From: Bradysia coprophila
Lineage: Eukaryota > Arthropoda > Insecta > Diptera > Sciaridae
Assembly (NCBI RefSeq): GCF_014529535.1
Contig: NW_023503372.1
Location: 5,188,988-5,252,987 of the forward strand
Direction: 5' to 3'
DNA length: 64,000 bases
Shown piece by piece: positions 23,801 to 38,300 of this stretch (its first letter is position 1; each line of letters begins with the position of its first letter). The position numbers were made by a program, and so were the translations under genes. The notes beneath the pieces were generated by a model. It worked only from the letters and a program-made list of their open reading frames with translations. It made no database searches and was not told the DNA's origin.

Positions 23801-26634
23801 AGATTAAAATTAGCGGTGATCCATCGATTCTCAATGATACTGCTGGAAAGTCCAGCTATAGGATAAGTGCATCTCACCAGCAAAAAACCGCTCTCTAATC
23901 AATGTCGGTATTCTGGTTATCACAGTTTACTTAAGACTTGTACAACATTCACAGCTGGATGAATCTATCGAAACACAGAAGGATATTCCATTTGCTTTCC
24001 TTTCCATTGGTGTATCTAACTTCTGATTTATTTGCACCTTTTCAGTCAATATTAGTTCTTAAGCACAATCGGAATAGTAACCAGAAACCATTTGTGTAAA
24101 CACATTGACCGCAACTTTGTTTTATAAACGAAAGAAAATCGCATTGTGGATGTATGTACCGCACGTGTAGCAAGTGAAGCAGACAGAAACTGTAGCCTTG
24201 ACCTTTTTAATTCAAAATTTGTGTTATTCACTCACAAACTCTGATGATAGCGGATTAATTTGCAACTTTATGAGCTACCGACAGCCTAGTTTAACATTAC
24301 ACGAAATAACTTAACTCTTAACTCACTTGTGAATTATTATTTCGTAAATAAAAGCGCGACGAGAAAAAAAAAAGAAATTCAAAAATTAACAAGGACGATG
24401 TACAGAGTTGAATTATTACTTGATTCGCCGAGATGAAAGAAAATATTAATTGCTCGTTAAGTTATTCCGAATAATCAAGAGCAATTCATTCGACTAAACA
24501 GAAATTTTCCCGTAAGAAAAATTATTGATACCGCACCGCTCTAGTTTATTTGTAAAAATGAGTGACCTCAAAGAGATCTAAACATAAAATTGTAATACTC
24601 ATCATCATATTTCGAAGACATTGATTGACTGGAATGCTATTTTCACATTTAAAAATTTTCAGATTTTTTTTTTTTTTTCATTCGTAAACATGTTCCATAC
24701 ACATTGCTGTATACCCCCATTCGACTATTAAAATTAAAACAAAATAGACTTTGAGTCGAGTCGGGAATTCAGGAAAAAAAAAGAATTGAAAAAAAAATGT
24801 AAAAAAGCAAAATAAAACCGGTAGATATACGAGAAGTGCTTTTAATATTTAATAGAAATGTACTACACCACCACACACGTTACAGTGTGGCTACACCTAT
24901 CCATATATTTCATATATATATAAATTCACTGACGGATTCAATATAAAATCGGTGATTTATTGATTTCTAAACATTTGTGCAAAAATAGATTTTTAATATT
25001 TTAATCTGACTTGCACCAGTTTCATTCTTTTATTTCATTTAATTTTCAATTTTTTGAGTTTGAATTATTAGTTACCTCCGCATTTTGTTTTACATACGAA
25101 AATCGAATGAAAAACACCGTTCACCGAATTTTACAAATTGTATGAATGAACAAAAAAAAACGAAGAAAATACACTCAACTTGTTGATTTTTCGGTTATGT
25201 AAAAAAAAGAAGAAAAATCTGTTTCTAAACTCATTACACTACTTAGACCGTTAATGTTTTTTTTTTATTTGTTTTTCTCCCGTACAAACTGTTTCGTATT
25301 TGCATAACATAATAACCACCAAAATACTATCGCGTAATCATTATCAGTTCACACATAGTTACTACACACGGAAAAATGTAGTAAAATTACGTAAAACAAA
25401 AATGTTTTCGAAAGTGCACACACAACATTTTTTCTTTCGTTTTCGTTTTAATTACATACAAAACGGTTGGCGAAAGAAAAAAAAACCATTTTCCATTTTC
25501 CCACAATAAATTCGCTGTGAATATTAGGCGGTTTGAACAGCAACTAAATTTATATGCTAATCGAATTGAACGATGAACATCGATGTTATGAGTATTTTCC
25601 AGGTTTTTTTATATTTAATTTTCGTTGATGAAAAAAAATTATTTTTTTTTCTTCTTTTCCTCAATAAAATGTTTATATACTGGCACTGCCTATAAGTGCA
25701 CTAACATTTTATATTTTTCTTCTTTTTATTTTGTATTTTTTTTTTTGTTTCTTCGTTTATATATTGAAAAACCATGTGTTATTGTACAAATGGACGTTCG
25801 CGTCCATAAAGGTGCTTTTTATAGATATTCACTCTTTCGAATGTACAGAGAGTTTTGTACATTTTATTGATTATTATAACAAGAAATTATGTTTACGCAA
25901 TGATTTATTGGTTAATAATAATTGAAAAAATATTTTGCAATATTTTATCGAAGAAAAATGTAATTAAAAATTTGAGATTAAAGTGGATTTTCGCTTTTTA
26001 TTGTGATACCATTCAGCGAATTACAGATCACTTCTTTTATGACGAATCTTTAGCGTCTGTTTTGCGAGCAACCGGAACTACATTTATAAGCAAATAATGG
26101 CTTACAAGTGTGGTATAGCATATATACATTGGGCTACACTTTTTGTGTGGGTCAGGTCCCTTGAGTGATTGATTTTCTCATTGTTACAAAAATATCATAA
26201 AATTGTCTTGCATTATTATTGAATGCTCAGTACTTGTATTCAAAATTAATTTTTAGAATAAAAAAGGAACTAAGGCCCTCTGATGCTTCAGCTCAATTGT
26301 TTCTTGCTCTTGGATAAAAATGAAGCTCGTGTGAATTATGGCCCTTGATTTTCGCTGGCCTCAAGTGTCACATTTACACTGATTAAAATTTTTAATTTTA
26401 AATGTCTTGTTAGCAAGTAAATTATCAGCTGAAAAGTTGTCCAGATTCTATATTTGCTCGTGAATAAAGTATGCAACTCATGTGAATTACGCCCTTCGCT
26501 TTGCCTTGCGCGAAAACTTCCCACACGTTGGACTTTCACTTTTTACAACTCCGATATTTTCCATTAATGATCCTTACTTCGGAAATTTCATTCCTCATCC
26601 ACTAATGAAGTTGCGATGAGAAATAGTACATTTC

Positions 26635-26768
26635 GTACCTAGGACTAAAAGTCTTTTTTAGCGTGTGAGAAGTTTCGAATCGAATACGCTAAAAAAGACT
26701 TTTAGTCCGTGGTACGAATAGTATTTTTCATATTGGACGGATAAAAAGTGCGACGAAGTCGCACTTTT
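26635..26768. repeat. Two adjacent hairpins
   Basis: The first pairs 26635-26663 (GTACCTAGGACTAAAAGTC..) with 26687-26715, 29 bp arms with two or three mismatches. The second is a short perfect palindrome, AAAAGTGCGAC-GAA-GTCGCACTTTT (26744-26768). The sequence just outside the first hairpin is also partly inverted (AATAGTACATTTCG / CGAATAGTATTTTTC). Confidence 0.7.
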
Positions 26769-26769
26769 C

Positions 26770-29700
26770 GGCTACTAGGTATGGAAAATATTCTTTTGGG
26801 AATATATTTAAAAAAGTTTTTTTTTAAACCGATGAGAATTACTCGTGTTATTAAGCGACGATACAAAAATTCTTTTGGAAATAACTTCTAGATTGTAGAC
26901 TAATGCCATGGCATGCATGCCAATGCCAAGTCCATCATCAAACTTTACTTTCGAATTTAATTCCTCGTGGAAGTTTTGTGAAATCTAACGAGAATTACTC
27001 AAAGTTATAGTTATTAGCGAGGTTATTAGTGTAGATTTTCATTTGCTCAACGAAATTCTTGTGGAATCACAAACCACAACAACTCCCAAATTCGAATCGA
27101 AATACAGTGTTTCATTGGAAGTTTTTGCATTTCGATTCAAAACTTCACGTTTTTAATGATTTCAAAATAATTTATAAAAAAAAGTTTTGACTGTTTTTGG
27201 CATACGATACTAAACAAAGTGTCTTATAATAACGTTCTCGATCGATAAAAATATTTTTTTGTTTGGGACTTAATGAGCAAACATGTCGAATTTCACTTTT
27301 TTTCTCACTGTATGAAGGAATTGACTTCTTCTACCACTAGGTGTGACAAACGTCGTACATTTAATGTTTTTGTTCAATCATTGTGACCATCTTGCGACAG
27401 ACCTTTTTGATTGATTTGTATCAGTAAGACCCTGACTTCCAGTCAAGGGAATAATGTGTGTGGGGGGTTTATTTGATTTAATTACTGGTAGATAACGCGA
27501 TTGACGCTGAACTGATAGCTTATACGATAGATAGGCAAATATAATGATACCTGTTTTTTTTACTATGTCATGAAACGAATACTTTGAAGGCTAATATATA
27601 CCGATCCAATCCTTTGAAGAGAAGGTTTGGCCGTACAGCGTTTCTAAGCTTTACAACGAATCCAAGCACACATGTGTAGTAGGACGATGAATGTACCTCC
27701 CAAGGGCGTGGGGTAATTTGACACACGGTGCTACAACAACGCACTTTTCAACTATGTAAAACGTGAACTCGCACGCAATTTTTCGTTGCAAACATTTTGT
27801 AAAAGAGAAAATTACTTTGATGACAAAATCGAGGTACGTTTGGCCACTGTTTCGATCTGTGAGAAACTTAAAAATGCAGACACATTGCACATCGTGTCTG
27901 TAGAAGAATCAAACTACTCATGCATGAGCATTTGACTTGTTCACAGGTCTTTTGTGGATGTGTCCACACATCGTTCTGATGTGCTCGTTCTACGCAGTAT
28001 GCTGCCTTGTAGTGGCTATAGCACAGTACTCCAGCACGTAGAGTGTGAGTTTTTTGGTGATGAGGCGTTTTGAAGAATTTTATTTCTTCATTTCGCTAAT
28101 GATTCGCTAAAAAATAGCGTGTATAAAGTTATGACTACCTCTTGTAGTTTGGTCATTTCTTTGCCGTGGATTTTTCGCACTAGTGCTGTAATGAGGTTTC
28201 ATATATTTTTCACTGATGAAAGTGATCTTGTTGAAATACCATATTTAAAGTTTTTGTCGGTGTCAATAAATCAAAGTACAAAAAACCTTGTTCGCTATGA
28301 AATTTATGAAGAAAAATGCAAGCTAAACAAATGAAGTAAAAGATTTAAGTAAGAATGTGAAATGACTGGCTCACAGTGCGAGCTCTCGGTGAAGATAATG
28401 TTTTCGGTCTATGAAAGGTTGGTGACTTTTCGTCAGACGCCAGAGTCTCATAAAAGTCCGAAATTATACCGTTCGGATTTTTATTGAATTAATTAAAAAA
28501 TGCAAAAGTAGACATTGAGTGATTATAGAATGCAATCCAATCAATTAAAATTGTGTGTATAATAGATTGTAAACGTTGAAACGAAAGAGGCCATTTATTA
28601 AATTGCTTGGGGAGTCAGCGCTCCCGCTATATACTTAATATTTGAATTCAATTATTCATCAAATATGATCGATAGCTCAATGCACTAAAATTGGTATCTA
28701 GAGTAAAAAGAATTAATCGGTATGGCGCAGCCACTTAAAAAAAACCAACTACAACAACAACAACATTTCGCTTGGATAATTTCAAAGTCAGAATCAGAGG
28801 TCTGTCAATAAATAGATTGAAATTGTTTACAGTATTTGTGGTGATCTTGATGGTTTCTTTTTTCCTTTGAGATTTCTGAGCAAATTTTCTCCGCCATTTC
28901 CGTGAAATTTTATGTTCCATCGTATATTCCTTTCAGCACTTTTCGGTAATAAACATTTTACATTTTTCTTTTCATATTTCGCGTATAATATTATTTGAGT
29001 GATTGTAGGCCCATATACCGGATATCTTATACTCTGGAGAATTTACAGTTGATTATGTAAGTTAATTAAGTCGCCATAATTTGACTGTAATCTGGATAGC
29101 TTTATATGTTATGTTCCCTCGAATATTACTTCTATTTCGATCCATAAATGCCTTGTGTATGTTCGAAATAATTAATTTATCAGCGGCATGAAGGGTGGAG
29201 CGTTCTAATATAACTAATAAATAAGTGTAATTAAAAAGTTCGATTTTTTAAATATCACTTCTTCAATAAATTTTAACCAAACAATTAACAAGGGGAGAAA
29301 ACAGAAAATTTCAATAAGATTGAAAGTTGCTCGAGTTGGATTACCTATTTCTCCCCGCGGTGAACACTTAATTTTTCATTCATGCCGTTTTTATCCACGA
29401 AACCAAAACAAAGTGACGGTTGTAAAAGAGAAAAAAAAACTCTTGTTCATCCCATAGAAAAACAATAGGTGAGAAAATACAAAAATTCTCACCGGAACTG
29501 TCATCGGAGAGAGTGTCAACGAAGCGCCACATTCTCGCCGAATTTGAGTGGAGAAAATAAGGTTATTCACCCTGCACGAATGAAAACTCGTTTTCACGTT
29601 TCTTTTAAATTTATTTTGTTTTGTAAAAGATTGTCTGTTGAATCAACAGTGTTGATGAAACTTAGATGGAATGAAGTAAATGATTTGATAATTGTATAGG

Positions 29701-32700
29701 TTCAATGCAATAAACTATGAAAGGTTTAAGCATTGATTTAAACTCTAAAACATCGCCTTTTGTCCGATTTATTTTTTCAGAACTAGAGCTTAAAACTCGA
29801 CAGCTCAATCTAGGGTTTATTTATAGGAATTTAATTCAGTAAAACTCAAAATTCATAAACTTTAAAATTTGTGACAAAAATAATGACAACCTCTGGGTAA
29901 TATGGTATTTTGTATATTAAAATGAATGTTAAAAAAGATTGAAGTACAAGTTTTGAAATCAACCGATTAAAAATACTTTGATCAATGGAAGTAATAGACC
30001 CGACAATAATACTGGTCATTTGCTTGTCTGTAACAGGTTAAAAAATATTTTGAGAATTTTATGAAATTTTTAAGAATCAAATTCCCAATAATAGGCAGTG
30101 CTCAATCAAAATCTAAAGTGACATTACCTGGAACCTGATTTTTATTGTAAAGTTGATCCCGATCTGATTCGTTGAACAGGTCAATCTGAGATAATCAGGT
30201 CAGTAGAAAATGATTTCAGCCACTGTTTAGATCTGATAGACAGAAGCAATACATTTTACTGACTTCCGCCTGGGAAAACCGCTTGGATCAGAAGCTTTTT
30301 CTCTTCTATCCGCCTGGATCAGAGCAAAAGCTGGAATCTCGGAAAATACAATCCCAATGTAATCGGTTCAGCTAAAAGGTATGAAAAGCTACTAAAAAGG
30401 CCCTAAAAACAATGAAGCGACGTGTCTTTTGGGAAAAATGCAAAAATTGAAAAAAAAATGAAATTTTTGATTCCCTTAAAATGGGACCTGGTTCAGATCT
30501 CTACAAGAAATGTTAGTGTCGTAGGCAGGGATTGTTTGTCATTGTGTGGACCAACAACGTCCAGCATAAAAGACTTCATACCACGGAGAAAATCTGTCTA
30601 TTTTCCCTGAAGAAGTGTTCATACATTTTAATACCCTACGATACCATCTGACCAGATTTCGAGGCAAAAACGACCCTTAACCCATCTAATCATACTTTGT
30701 TCTAATCGGAGAATTTCAATCATAGAACCGTTTCAGTTTGTCCGACGGGTAATTTACCTCTAAGTACGACAGAATCGACACAATTTATAGCATTGACAAA
30801 TCATCAAACTTTTCTGTGACATAAAAGTTGGTAATACCCATTCTTCACCACAAAAATGGGAACTCAATTCAACTAAAAAATGTTTATTCGATCATCAATA
30901 AAATGTAAGGAAACTTTTCCCATGAAATTGTAGCTTATTGAAGCCCTTCCTATCGCCCCCCATATATCGATTTTCTATCGGTTTTATAGTTGGAATTGAT
31001 CGAATATATAAATCAACTATTAATAAAATCCAGACTAGCGAAAAACTTATAAATCCACATTTAAAATCACTTAAGTATCCTTTAAAACAACTTTTTTTAG
31101 CACAGTGTTTAGCAGTTTTTCTCGGTTATACTTTCGTACCACCAGATTGAGTGTGGGTTCATATAAATATACTACAAACACACACAGAGTTCGCAGGGAA
31201 AAGTAAACGAGTTCTTATCCAGACAAGGTGAAATAGAAAGAAGAAAAAAATAACAAAAAAAAATTTATTATTTTTTATATTTTACAAGGAAAAACTCCTC
31301 TACATTTAAAGCACATACCGGTTCTTTTTTTTGCTATTATACGAAGAGTCGGAGTGTATCCAAACCAAAACGATTTATTTGCTCATAAATTTCAATGTCT
31401 TTCAGTTACCCTAGGATATCACTGGGAACAACACTATTTACCGTGTACTGGCGCTACGTTTTTTTTTACTTCGTTCTAACAGGAGAAAAATTTAAAATAC
31501 TTAAACGGATTTTCCGGCAGATTTTCTCGTTTAAAGCACAATAAAATTTCGAATGAGTTTTTTCACTTTTCTCGATTGCATATTTATACGCGATACATTA
31601 TAATGTTGTTACACAGTGCTACCGAATAGCACGAAGAACTATTAAAAACTGTCTAATTTTCCGGTTTCTCTTCATTTAATATGTTGGTAGGTTGTGCAGC
31701 GTTAATTAAATTAGTTTTTTTTTTTTCTATACGTGCGAAGCGGATTAAAAAAAAACATCGTGACCAATTTCTAGGAGGGAAAGTAAAGACATAGAAATGT
31801 TGTTTTGCTGTTCGTTGTTTTGTATTCCACTTAACAAACTCCAATGTAGTTAAGTTAAGCTGTTATTTAGACTTGTTATCGGAGGAAAACGTGAAAATTT
31901 TAGTTGAAAAAAAAAACTAAATGACTTTTCACGCCGATACACTAGGTATTTATTTAAGTAAAATATATACAGTTGGCACATGTCAATTTTATTATATTTT
32001 TAAATGGCTGCATCTAAACATTTTTCGTATTTTATGTTTGTATTTTGAAGTCACAAAAGTGGATCGTATTTTTAGAATAATAACAAAATCGCCTCACCAT
32101 CAAGCAGAGTTTAAAATTTTATCGTTTTGATTTGACTGAAATACAGCTAGTGTCGGTCATTTTTGTCTCGAAATTTATTTTAGCTAATCAAACCAGGTGT
32201 TTTCCATGTACTTATTCAGTTTTACCACCATGGTTTATTATTAGGAATTTTAATTCTGAAAATTCCGAGAAACTTCGAACAGTACATAGTCTTGCTGGGT
32301 CATTTTGTGTTAAGGCGTGTGGGAAGGTTGTATTTCGAGCCGAAAACGAGATTGTAGAAGTCTCGGACTCCTATCTAATATGTAAAATGAAAGGCCACTG
32401 TTCGACTTACTGATTACAATTTATTGAGCTCGTTTAAATGTTGCTAACGCTATGGTGGTCGAGTGAATAAAGATCTTCGTCGTAACTCATACGTTCTAGT
32501 TATATTGCGGTCGGTTAACCGAATATAACGAGAGAGTTCGTACTAAGAGAATGCGATGTTATTTGACATTTCGACACTTGTTACGTAGGGGTAGTGACTC
32601 AGTTCACGACCACTACAAGATCTTGTAACCAGTTCTGCGGAAGTAGGAGTTTTCAGGTATTTCCAATTTTTCATAGATATTTTAAAAGATTTTTATTAGC

Positions 32701-34230
32701 TTCATACACGCCCATCCCGAGCAGCTTTAAATATTGTAAGTATAATATGTTTTAAATAAATAAATGAGTAACTTTTATTATCGACAGAAACGCCCGCCTT
32801 GCGTGCGGAATTTTATTTTCGACCGTGATTACTGACTTTAATTTTACACAAAAATAACCATCTCCTAACTGTACGTACATGCATATTACGGACTGTGCAT
32901 TCATAGGTTAAATTTTCAAATTATTATTTTCAAACATGTCAAATTTCCCATTTCGTACCTTACATACCTTGTTAAGCAAATAAAAAAAATTGAAACATCG
33001 ATCCACACAAAGTAATACCAAGCCTAATGCTATTTGTTTTTATTTTAATCATCAAACAAAAATATGAAAGGTCCGTATCGACGAGAATATGTTCCATGAA
33101 TTGTTTGAATATGAGCTTATGTGGTACTAGCAAACATTGGTGCGAAATAGTCGTCAAAAATTGAATCAAAAATTGTATCACAGCATATTTCATCTGGCTA
33201 ATGTAGCCTTACATAGTAAAACTAAAGGAGTAAAAGATTCTTTATGAGTCTGATGAAAATGCTTAGATCAAAGGAAGTAATAGGTTTGATAAATATGAGA
33301 AAATTATAACTTTTCTGTGATACCAAGCATATCAATGGTGTAAATTATCGAATCTGTCCAATACTACCCTTAACACTTCATACAAAATCTTTTACTTCAT
33401 TTGTTTAAACATATTTGTTTGTATGTAAAGCCGCATCAGACTCTTATTTATAACGCCACACTTCGCAGTCAGTAACAAATGACAAAGCCGTCGTTTTGTT
33501 TTCATTTCTCTATCTCAACAATGTTCAATAATGGTTTTCGGTTTTTGGTCGAAACTCGAAACATAACATATTACAATATTCGATAAAAAGAATGTGTGCC
33601 GTACGTCCTTCGAAAATAATTTATATCTTTATATCTTCGTGCATTCACTAGGACTAATAGCTATTGCACAGAATAGCCAGTCACAATGTTTATGAAGGTT
33701 CTCATGAGAGATCGATTTCATAGAAGTGGTTTGATTGTACAAATTGATAAAATTTCAGGTCAGAATTGACCTCGAGCATGAAAACCTCATTTGATTTTTT
33801 CTGGTTAAAGATTTCGTATTTATAGCAAAAGAAGTAACAGATTCCATGATTGCACCTTCGTCACACATTTTTAAATCTTGCTGCGTCACAGAGTATCAGT
33901 AGCTCAACTTATCGATTTTTTTAAACCGTGGACATTAAACATCAGCTTCGAATCGTAAATCATTGATGCTATAACCCCACACGATCTGCCTGGTAACTAT
34001 ACAAACCTCAGATGTGAGCAAATCAATTATACTCCAAATACACCTATCACTGAGCCTGCAATAATAACAGAATCCGCCAACAAATACCTAAATTAAAAAA
34101 GATTTCTCAACTTTATACAAACGAAACGCAATCAATGTTTCGAACGTGTTCCACCAAATGCATTTGAATGTCGTCTGCTTCGTGCCGATTCTCTGCGGAA
34201 AGTACGTGCTGGTCTACTTATGAAAGTTCT
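26770..34230. other. Intergenic DNA without recognisable genes
   Basis: No exon could be supported. 29938-30043 is a minus-oriented T-family copy (GAAGTACAAG ... AAAATACTTTGATCAATGG ... CTGTAACAGG); it gives the uninterrupted version of the site invaded at 52670. 33360-33490 is a diverged plus-oriented T copy. 31230-31750 and 28700-28760 contain A/T or AAC runs. Confidence 0.5.
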
Positions 34231-34234
34231 TCTC

Positions 34235-34603
34235 TTAAGAGCAATGGATCTTTGCAAAGTTGTAGCATACAATTAGGCGGAAAAATATTAGTTTTTTTTT
34301 GATGATTTCTCTGAACCAAAATCGTTTTATATGAAAAAGTAAAACCACGCAAGTACGCAAAAATGTGTTAATTTTAAAGGAAAAATTGGTTTGTGAGTCA
34401 TAACTTAGCCCACTTGGAGAAACTTGTGCAGATTACATAAACTTACACAATATGCAAAGGTTTTTCCAAGTGTCTTAAGTTATGAGTTATGACTTACAAA
34501 CCAATTTTTCCTTCAAAAGTAACACATTTTAGCGAATATTTAGCGAAAACGAATATTTTTCCGCCTTAATGTAGGCTACAAATGTAGGGTCCATTGCTCT
34601 TAA
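34235..34603. mobile_element. Long-armed palindromic element bounded by TTAA
   Basis: TTAAGAGCAATGGATC at the left is matched by the inverse, GGTCCATTGCTCTTAA, at the right, so TTAA lies at both edges. Further in, GGCGGAAAAATATT (34276) pairs with AATATTTTTCCGCC (34552). GGAAAAATTGGTTTGTGAG pairs with CTTACAAACCAATTTTTCC. The arms converge on a loop near 34440. TTAA borders are the mark of piggyBac-type insertion; that assignment is inference. Confidence 0.75.
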
Positions 34604-37600
34604 ATTTTCAGGCGTGTTGAGGTTCTTAGTAAATCATAAATGGAGTAATAATGTCATTTGTACAACCGCACCAAAATGACATTTTAATTTCGATCTGTCC
34701 TCATTCTGAGGCTATTCTTAAGAGAAAGTCAGTATGTCTAATTGAACTTTCCTTTTTGGTCATCTGTTATTGAAAACCACCACCGAAATAACTCGTGCTC
34801 TACTAAATATTAAAATTTAAGTTGAAAAATAATGAAGTAGTAGATTTTGAACTTCATACTTTAAAGAATAGCTCTTGTTTGATTCGGAAGAAGGAAATTC
34901 GAAAGTTTCCATAAAGTATAAGACCTGCGTCACGGCTCCAACGACCGTGTGCGACCATAATCATAATACTATTTCAGTGTGTACATTTCGAATGACCAAT
35001 GCATACAAACACTCCCTCGGAATAATAAACGTATTCAGTTGTGTGTTGTTTTCGGATATTTTTCAAATAACATTTTTGTTTTACACAAATAAAATGAAAT
35101 TCATTTCGAAAATCCATCGATATGTAGGCAAAACACGTGACACATTCCAGTCATGTGAACCTTTTTTTTCGCTCCTCTCTCCTCCGTCTATGTGTGTATA
35201 TAAATAAACCACCCAACTCTTTACATAAATTATTCGGTTAGTAGTGGGTAGGCACATATACAGTCCAATCTATACCTAGTAAATCAAACTACTATGAAAA
35301 AAAAGCACCAGTTTTAGTGGATAAATTGTGTGCTCTACCATTTTTCGGGTTAAACGGCAAGGATTACAGAATGGTGGTGATGCTGTAGGCGAAGAATTGT
35401 TATACGAAGGATGAATTATTGGTGTGGAAGGGAAATTTCATTTCGGAAATGTAATTAATTCTGCTAAGTATAATGGTTTTTCGAAGGAAAAGAATCCTAA
35501 ATGGAATGTAATGTAGTCGTCAGATCGTTAAACTGATGCTGAAATCTTCCACGAAATTTGAACTGGTTGCACTTCTTCTCTCGAATCTTTAAATGAGTAG
35601 ATAAATGCAGAAATGTTACGTGTCGTATTAGCGAATTATAAGAAAAATTAAATTCAATTTTTTTGTTTAATAATTTCTCTTCAAAGTTAAACACATTTTG
35701 GACAATCAATCGAAAAGTGAAAACGATCTACTTGTAACGATTTCATTTTTCATTTTTTCATTTCATTTTTTTAATAATTCGCTAATGCGACGCATTCCCT
35801 TTCTGTATGTAACTATTCTAACAAATAACAAAGTTTAAGATAGAACGTGAACTACTACCGCAGTAACTACAGCGGACAACCAAATGGTATTATTTAATGC
35901 TGTGCTATCACTCCCGAAAAATTGAAAGGACAATCAAAGTAAAGTTCACACATAAACTGTATAAATTTTATGTCCTTCTTTTATATGACATTGTTATGTA
36001 TACACAATTGGGTTCGGGTCCAAAAGACACTAGGAAAATTTATGGTATGACCATAAAACCTTTTTTTTTACTCGACTCCTTGATATTCTTTTCACTGTAT
36101 TACTATACATATACATATATCGTGGGGTATATCTAAAAAACATTCTGTAAATGACTTCATTGTAACCATTTTAAATTCCTTCTTCGTAACATGCAATGGC
36201 TCAATAACAAAAGGATATGATGTGCTATATGACATAAAAAGTAAAGCTTTTCCCAAAGTTTCCTTTTCTCTTCTAAATATTTTTCTTTGCCGAACAGAAC
36301 CAGCAAACATAAATCCCATTGCTTGACAATAGACCGTGTGCTATTTTGACAAAAAAGTTTCGAATCTCAATAAAAAACAGTTTTACCATGATAATCATAA
36401 GAAAAAATAATTATATTTATTTTTAAAAAATTATTTAAAATATACATTGCCATCCCGATGCCATCCGCATGGTCATTTTTTTCGTAGCAGAAACTCTAAA
36501 AAATATAAATATGGGATATTATTCCACAGCTGATAGGGATATTTTATTTGTTATTGTTTCTATGTCAACAGATTTGATGAACGGTAAAGTGCTAGCGGGA
36601 GTTAGAATTCACATCGAACGTGTAATTGGCAGAGTTTTTAACAAAAATATAGACTATAATGCACAACAAAAAAGCACTTCTGTTTGTATTAAACAAAAAA
36701 AGACGCAAATTGATGCAACACCAACAAATTTATTTGAAAATTGGAAACACAGTGCTTTCTAAACACCTTTAGCATCTTCTATCACTGTTGCTGATTTATT
36801 TCAATTTTCGAACGAAACTTTCCACTCAGTAGTTTTCTACTTTTTTTCCAAATTATGGATCACCTTTTACCCGTTAACACATAAACATTTAATAAAACAT
36901 TTTGCTTTTAAGAACTCCATTGTCGACATAGCTCTTGATCGTTTTTGTTTTTGACTGACATTTTATCAACAACGATTAAAATGTCCCATTCGACGCCATT
37001 TTGGTTTTTCGTTTTAACTCTGGTAATTCAGAATGTGGTACTTCTGTTTAAGCGCCTAAATTTTCAAATTTTTTTTAAATCTGTAATACTCAAATTAAAA
37101 ATACTAACTAATATTTTTTCAGCTATTTATACATATTCGGAGTGTTTTTTCGATGTGTTCATTTGGTAAAAAATAAATTAAGTCATATGAACACGGTCTA
37201 TTTTGCTGTATATACAACTAACTATACATTATGTAAGTGGAATGTAACTAGCATTGAGTTTTATTGAAGAAAAATGGAAAAACAATGACACTACAAAAAA
37301 AAACAGAATCTATGTGAAAGGAGCAAGCGAATCGACACGAGAGTCTACGTAAAATAAAATATTTATTTTATAAAAAGAAAAACCAGTGACACCTCAAATT
37401 CATGCATATTAGAATCTAGAGAATGGGTCGGGAACATTATGTTTTTTTGTTGAAATATTTATATTATTTGCAGATGTTTTTCATAACACTGCTTACTTGC
37501 TTTTATGCTATATTTCATGACGAAAGATTCCCTTTGACAGAGGAAAGTCTGCATTTAAAAAAAACTGAAAATGTGGTTACACATTTAAAAGTTTTACGTT

Positions 37601-38300
37601 GAACACACACAGCTGAAAACATGGATCTACTAAATTATTAAAGTCAATATTTTTTCAGAACAATTTAAAGTGCCAAGTCAGGTTTCAATTGATTTCTAAA
37701 ATTTTAAGATTTGAAAAAATTGACACTTCCAGCTTACATTTTTCAGTTCAAGTTCTCCAGTCATCTGTTATCGATAACTACGACAAAAATAAGCGATCGG
37801 CTCTGGCTAGTGACCCCTTATACAGTAAGACGTAATTGTAAATTTGAAGAAGTACAAGATCTGGCATCTATTAAAGCACTAAACTGTACTTAAAACAAAA
37901 GAAGTAACAGATTTTCATGCTGTAAAAATGTTCTTTTCCTTTGTTGAGTAAAACAGCGTACGTGTCTATGGGAGAAATCATGGGAAATTGATTGAGTGAA
38001 TGTGTTACCGTGCGGTGCCCTTAGGTGATATAACCCTCGTATCCATTTTCCATCATGAACAATTTTTCCAGCAAACTGTCAATTGCTTTGCAAGCATCAG
38101 ATCTGCGGATACCACTCGTAATATCTAGGTCCAATGTAAATTTTCTGCTAAAAATGATCAAAAAATAGATTGATTTATTGGTTTGAATTTTCTTTCAAAT
38201 TTATGCAGAATATGCACAATATTGCTGGATTGGATATACTTAATAGGAGGTAGTACAACTCAACATTAGTAATAAATTATCAAACAAGATTTTGAAAAAA
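34604..38300. other. Intergenic DNA, little visible
   Basis: 34758-34852 is a minus-oriented T-family copy (GTCATCTGTTATTGAAAACC ... GAAGTAGTAGATTTTG). 37680-37905 contains further T-like pieces (CATCTGTTATCGATAAC, GAAGTACAAGATCTGG). The 97-codon frame near 36469 and the 110-codon frame near 34875 show no domain or splice support. Confidence 0.5.

Larger units (their letters stand above)
21300..26630. other. Intergenic DNA, A/T-rich with repeats
   Basis: No convincing exon on either strand. 24350-25900 is especially rich in A and T runs, and open frames there are low-complexity artefacts. Repeats within it are listed separately (22772, 23117, 23650). Trpgamma regulatory DNA and non-coding 5' exons may lie here, but nothing in the sequence identifies them. 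Confidence 0.5.

Noticed and set aside
24350..25925. Cluster of short frames rich in Phe, Lys and Tyr
   Set aside because: Low-complexity A/T runs produce such frames by chance.
27651..28100. Minus-strand frame resembling degraded reverse-transcriptase sequence (VLEYCAIATT)
   Set aside because: Only a short motif matches and stops interrupt it; too weak to annotate.
32132..32413. 93-codon frame with several cysteines
   Set aside because: Cysteine spacing fits no family I recognise and there are no supporting splice sites or neighbours.
32440..32640. Sequence resembling an LTR end (GTCGAGTGAATAAAGATC)
   Set aside because: No second LTR, primer-binding site or gag/pol remains were seen nearby.
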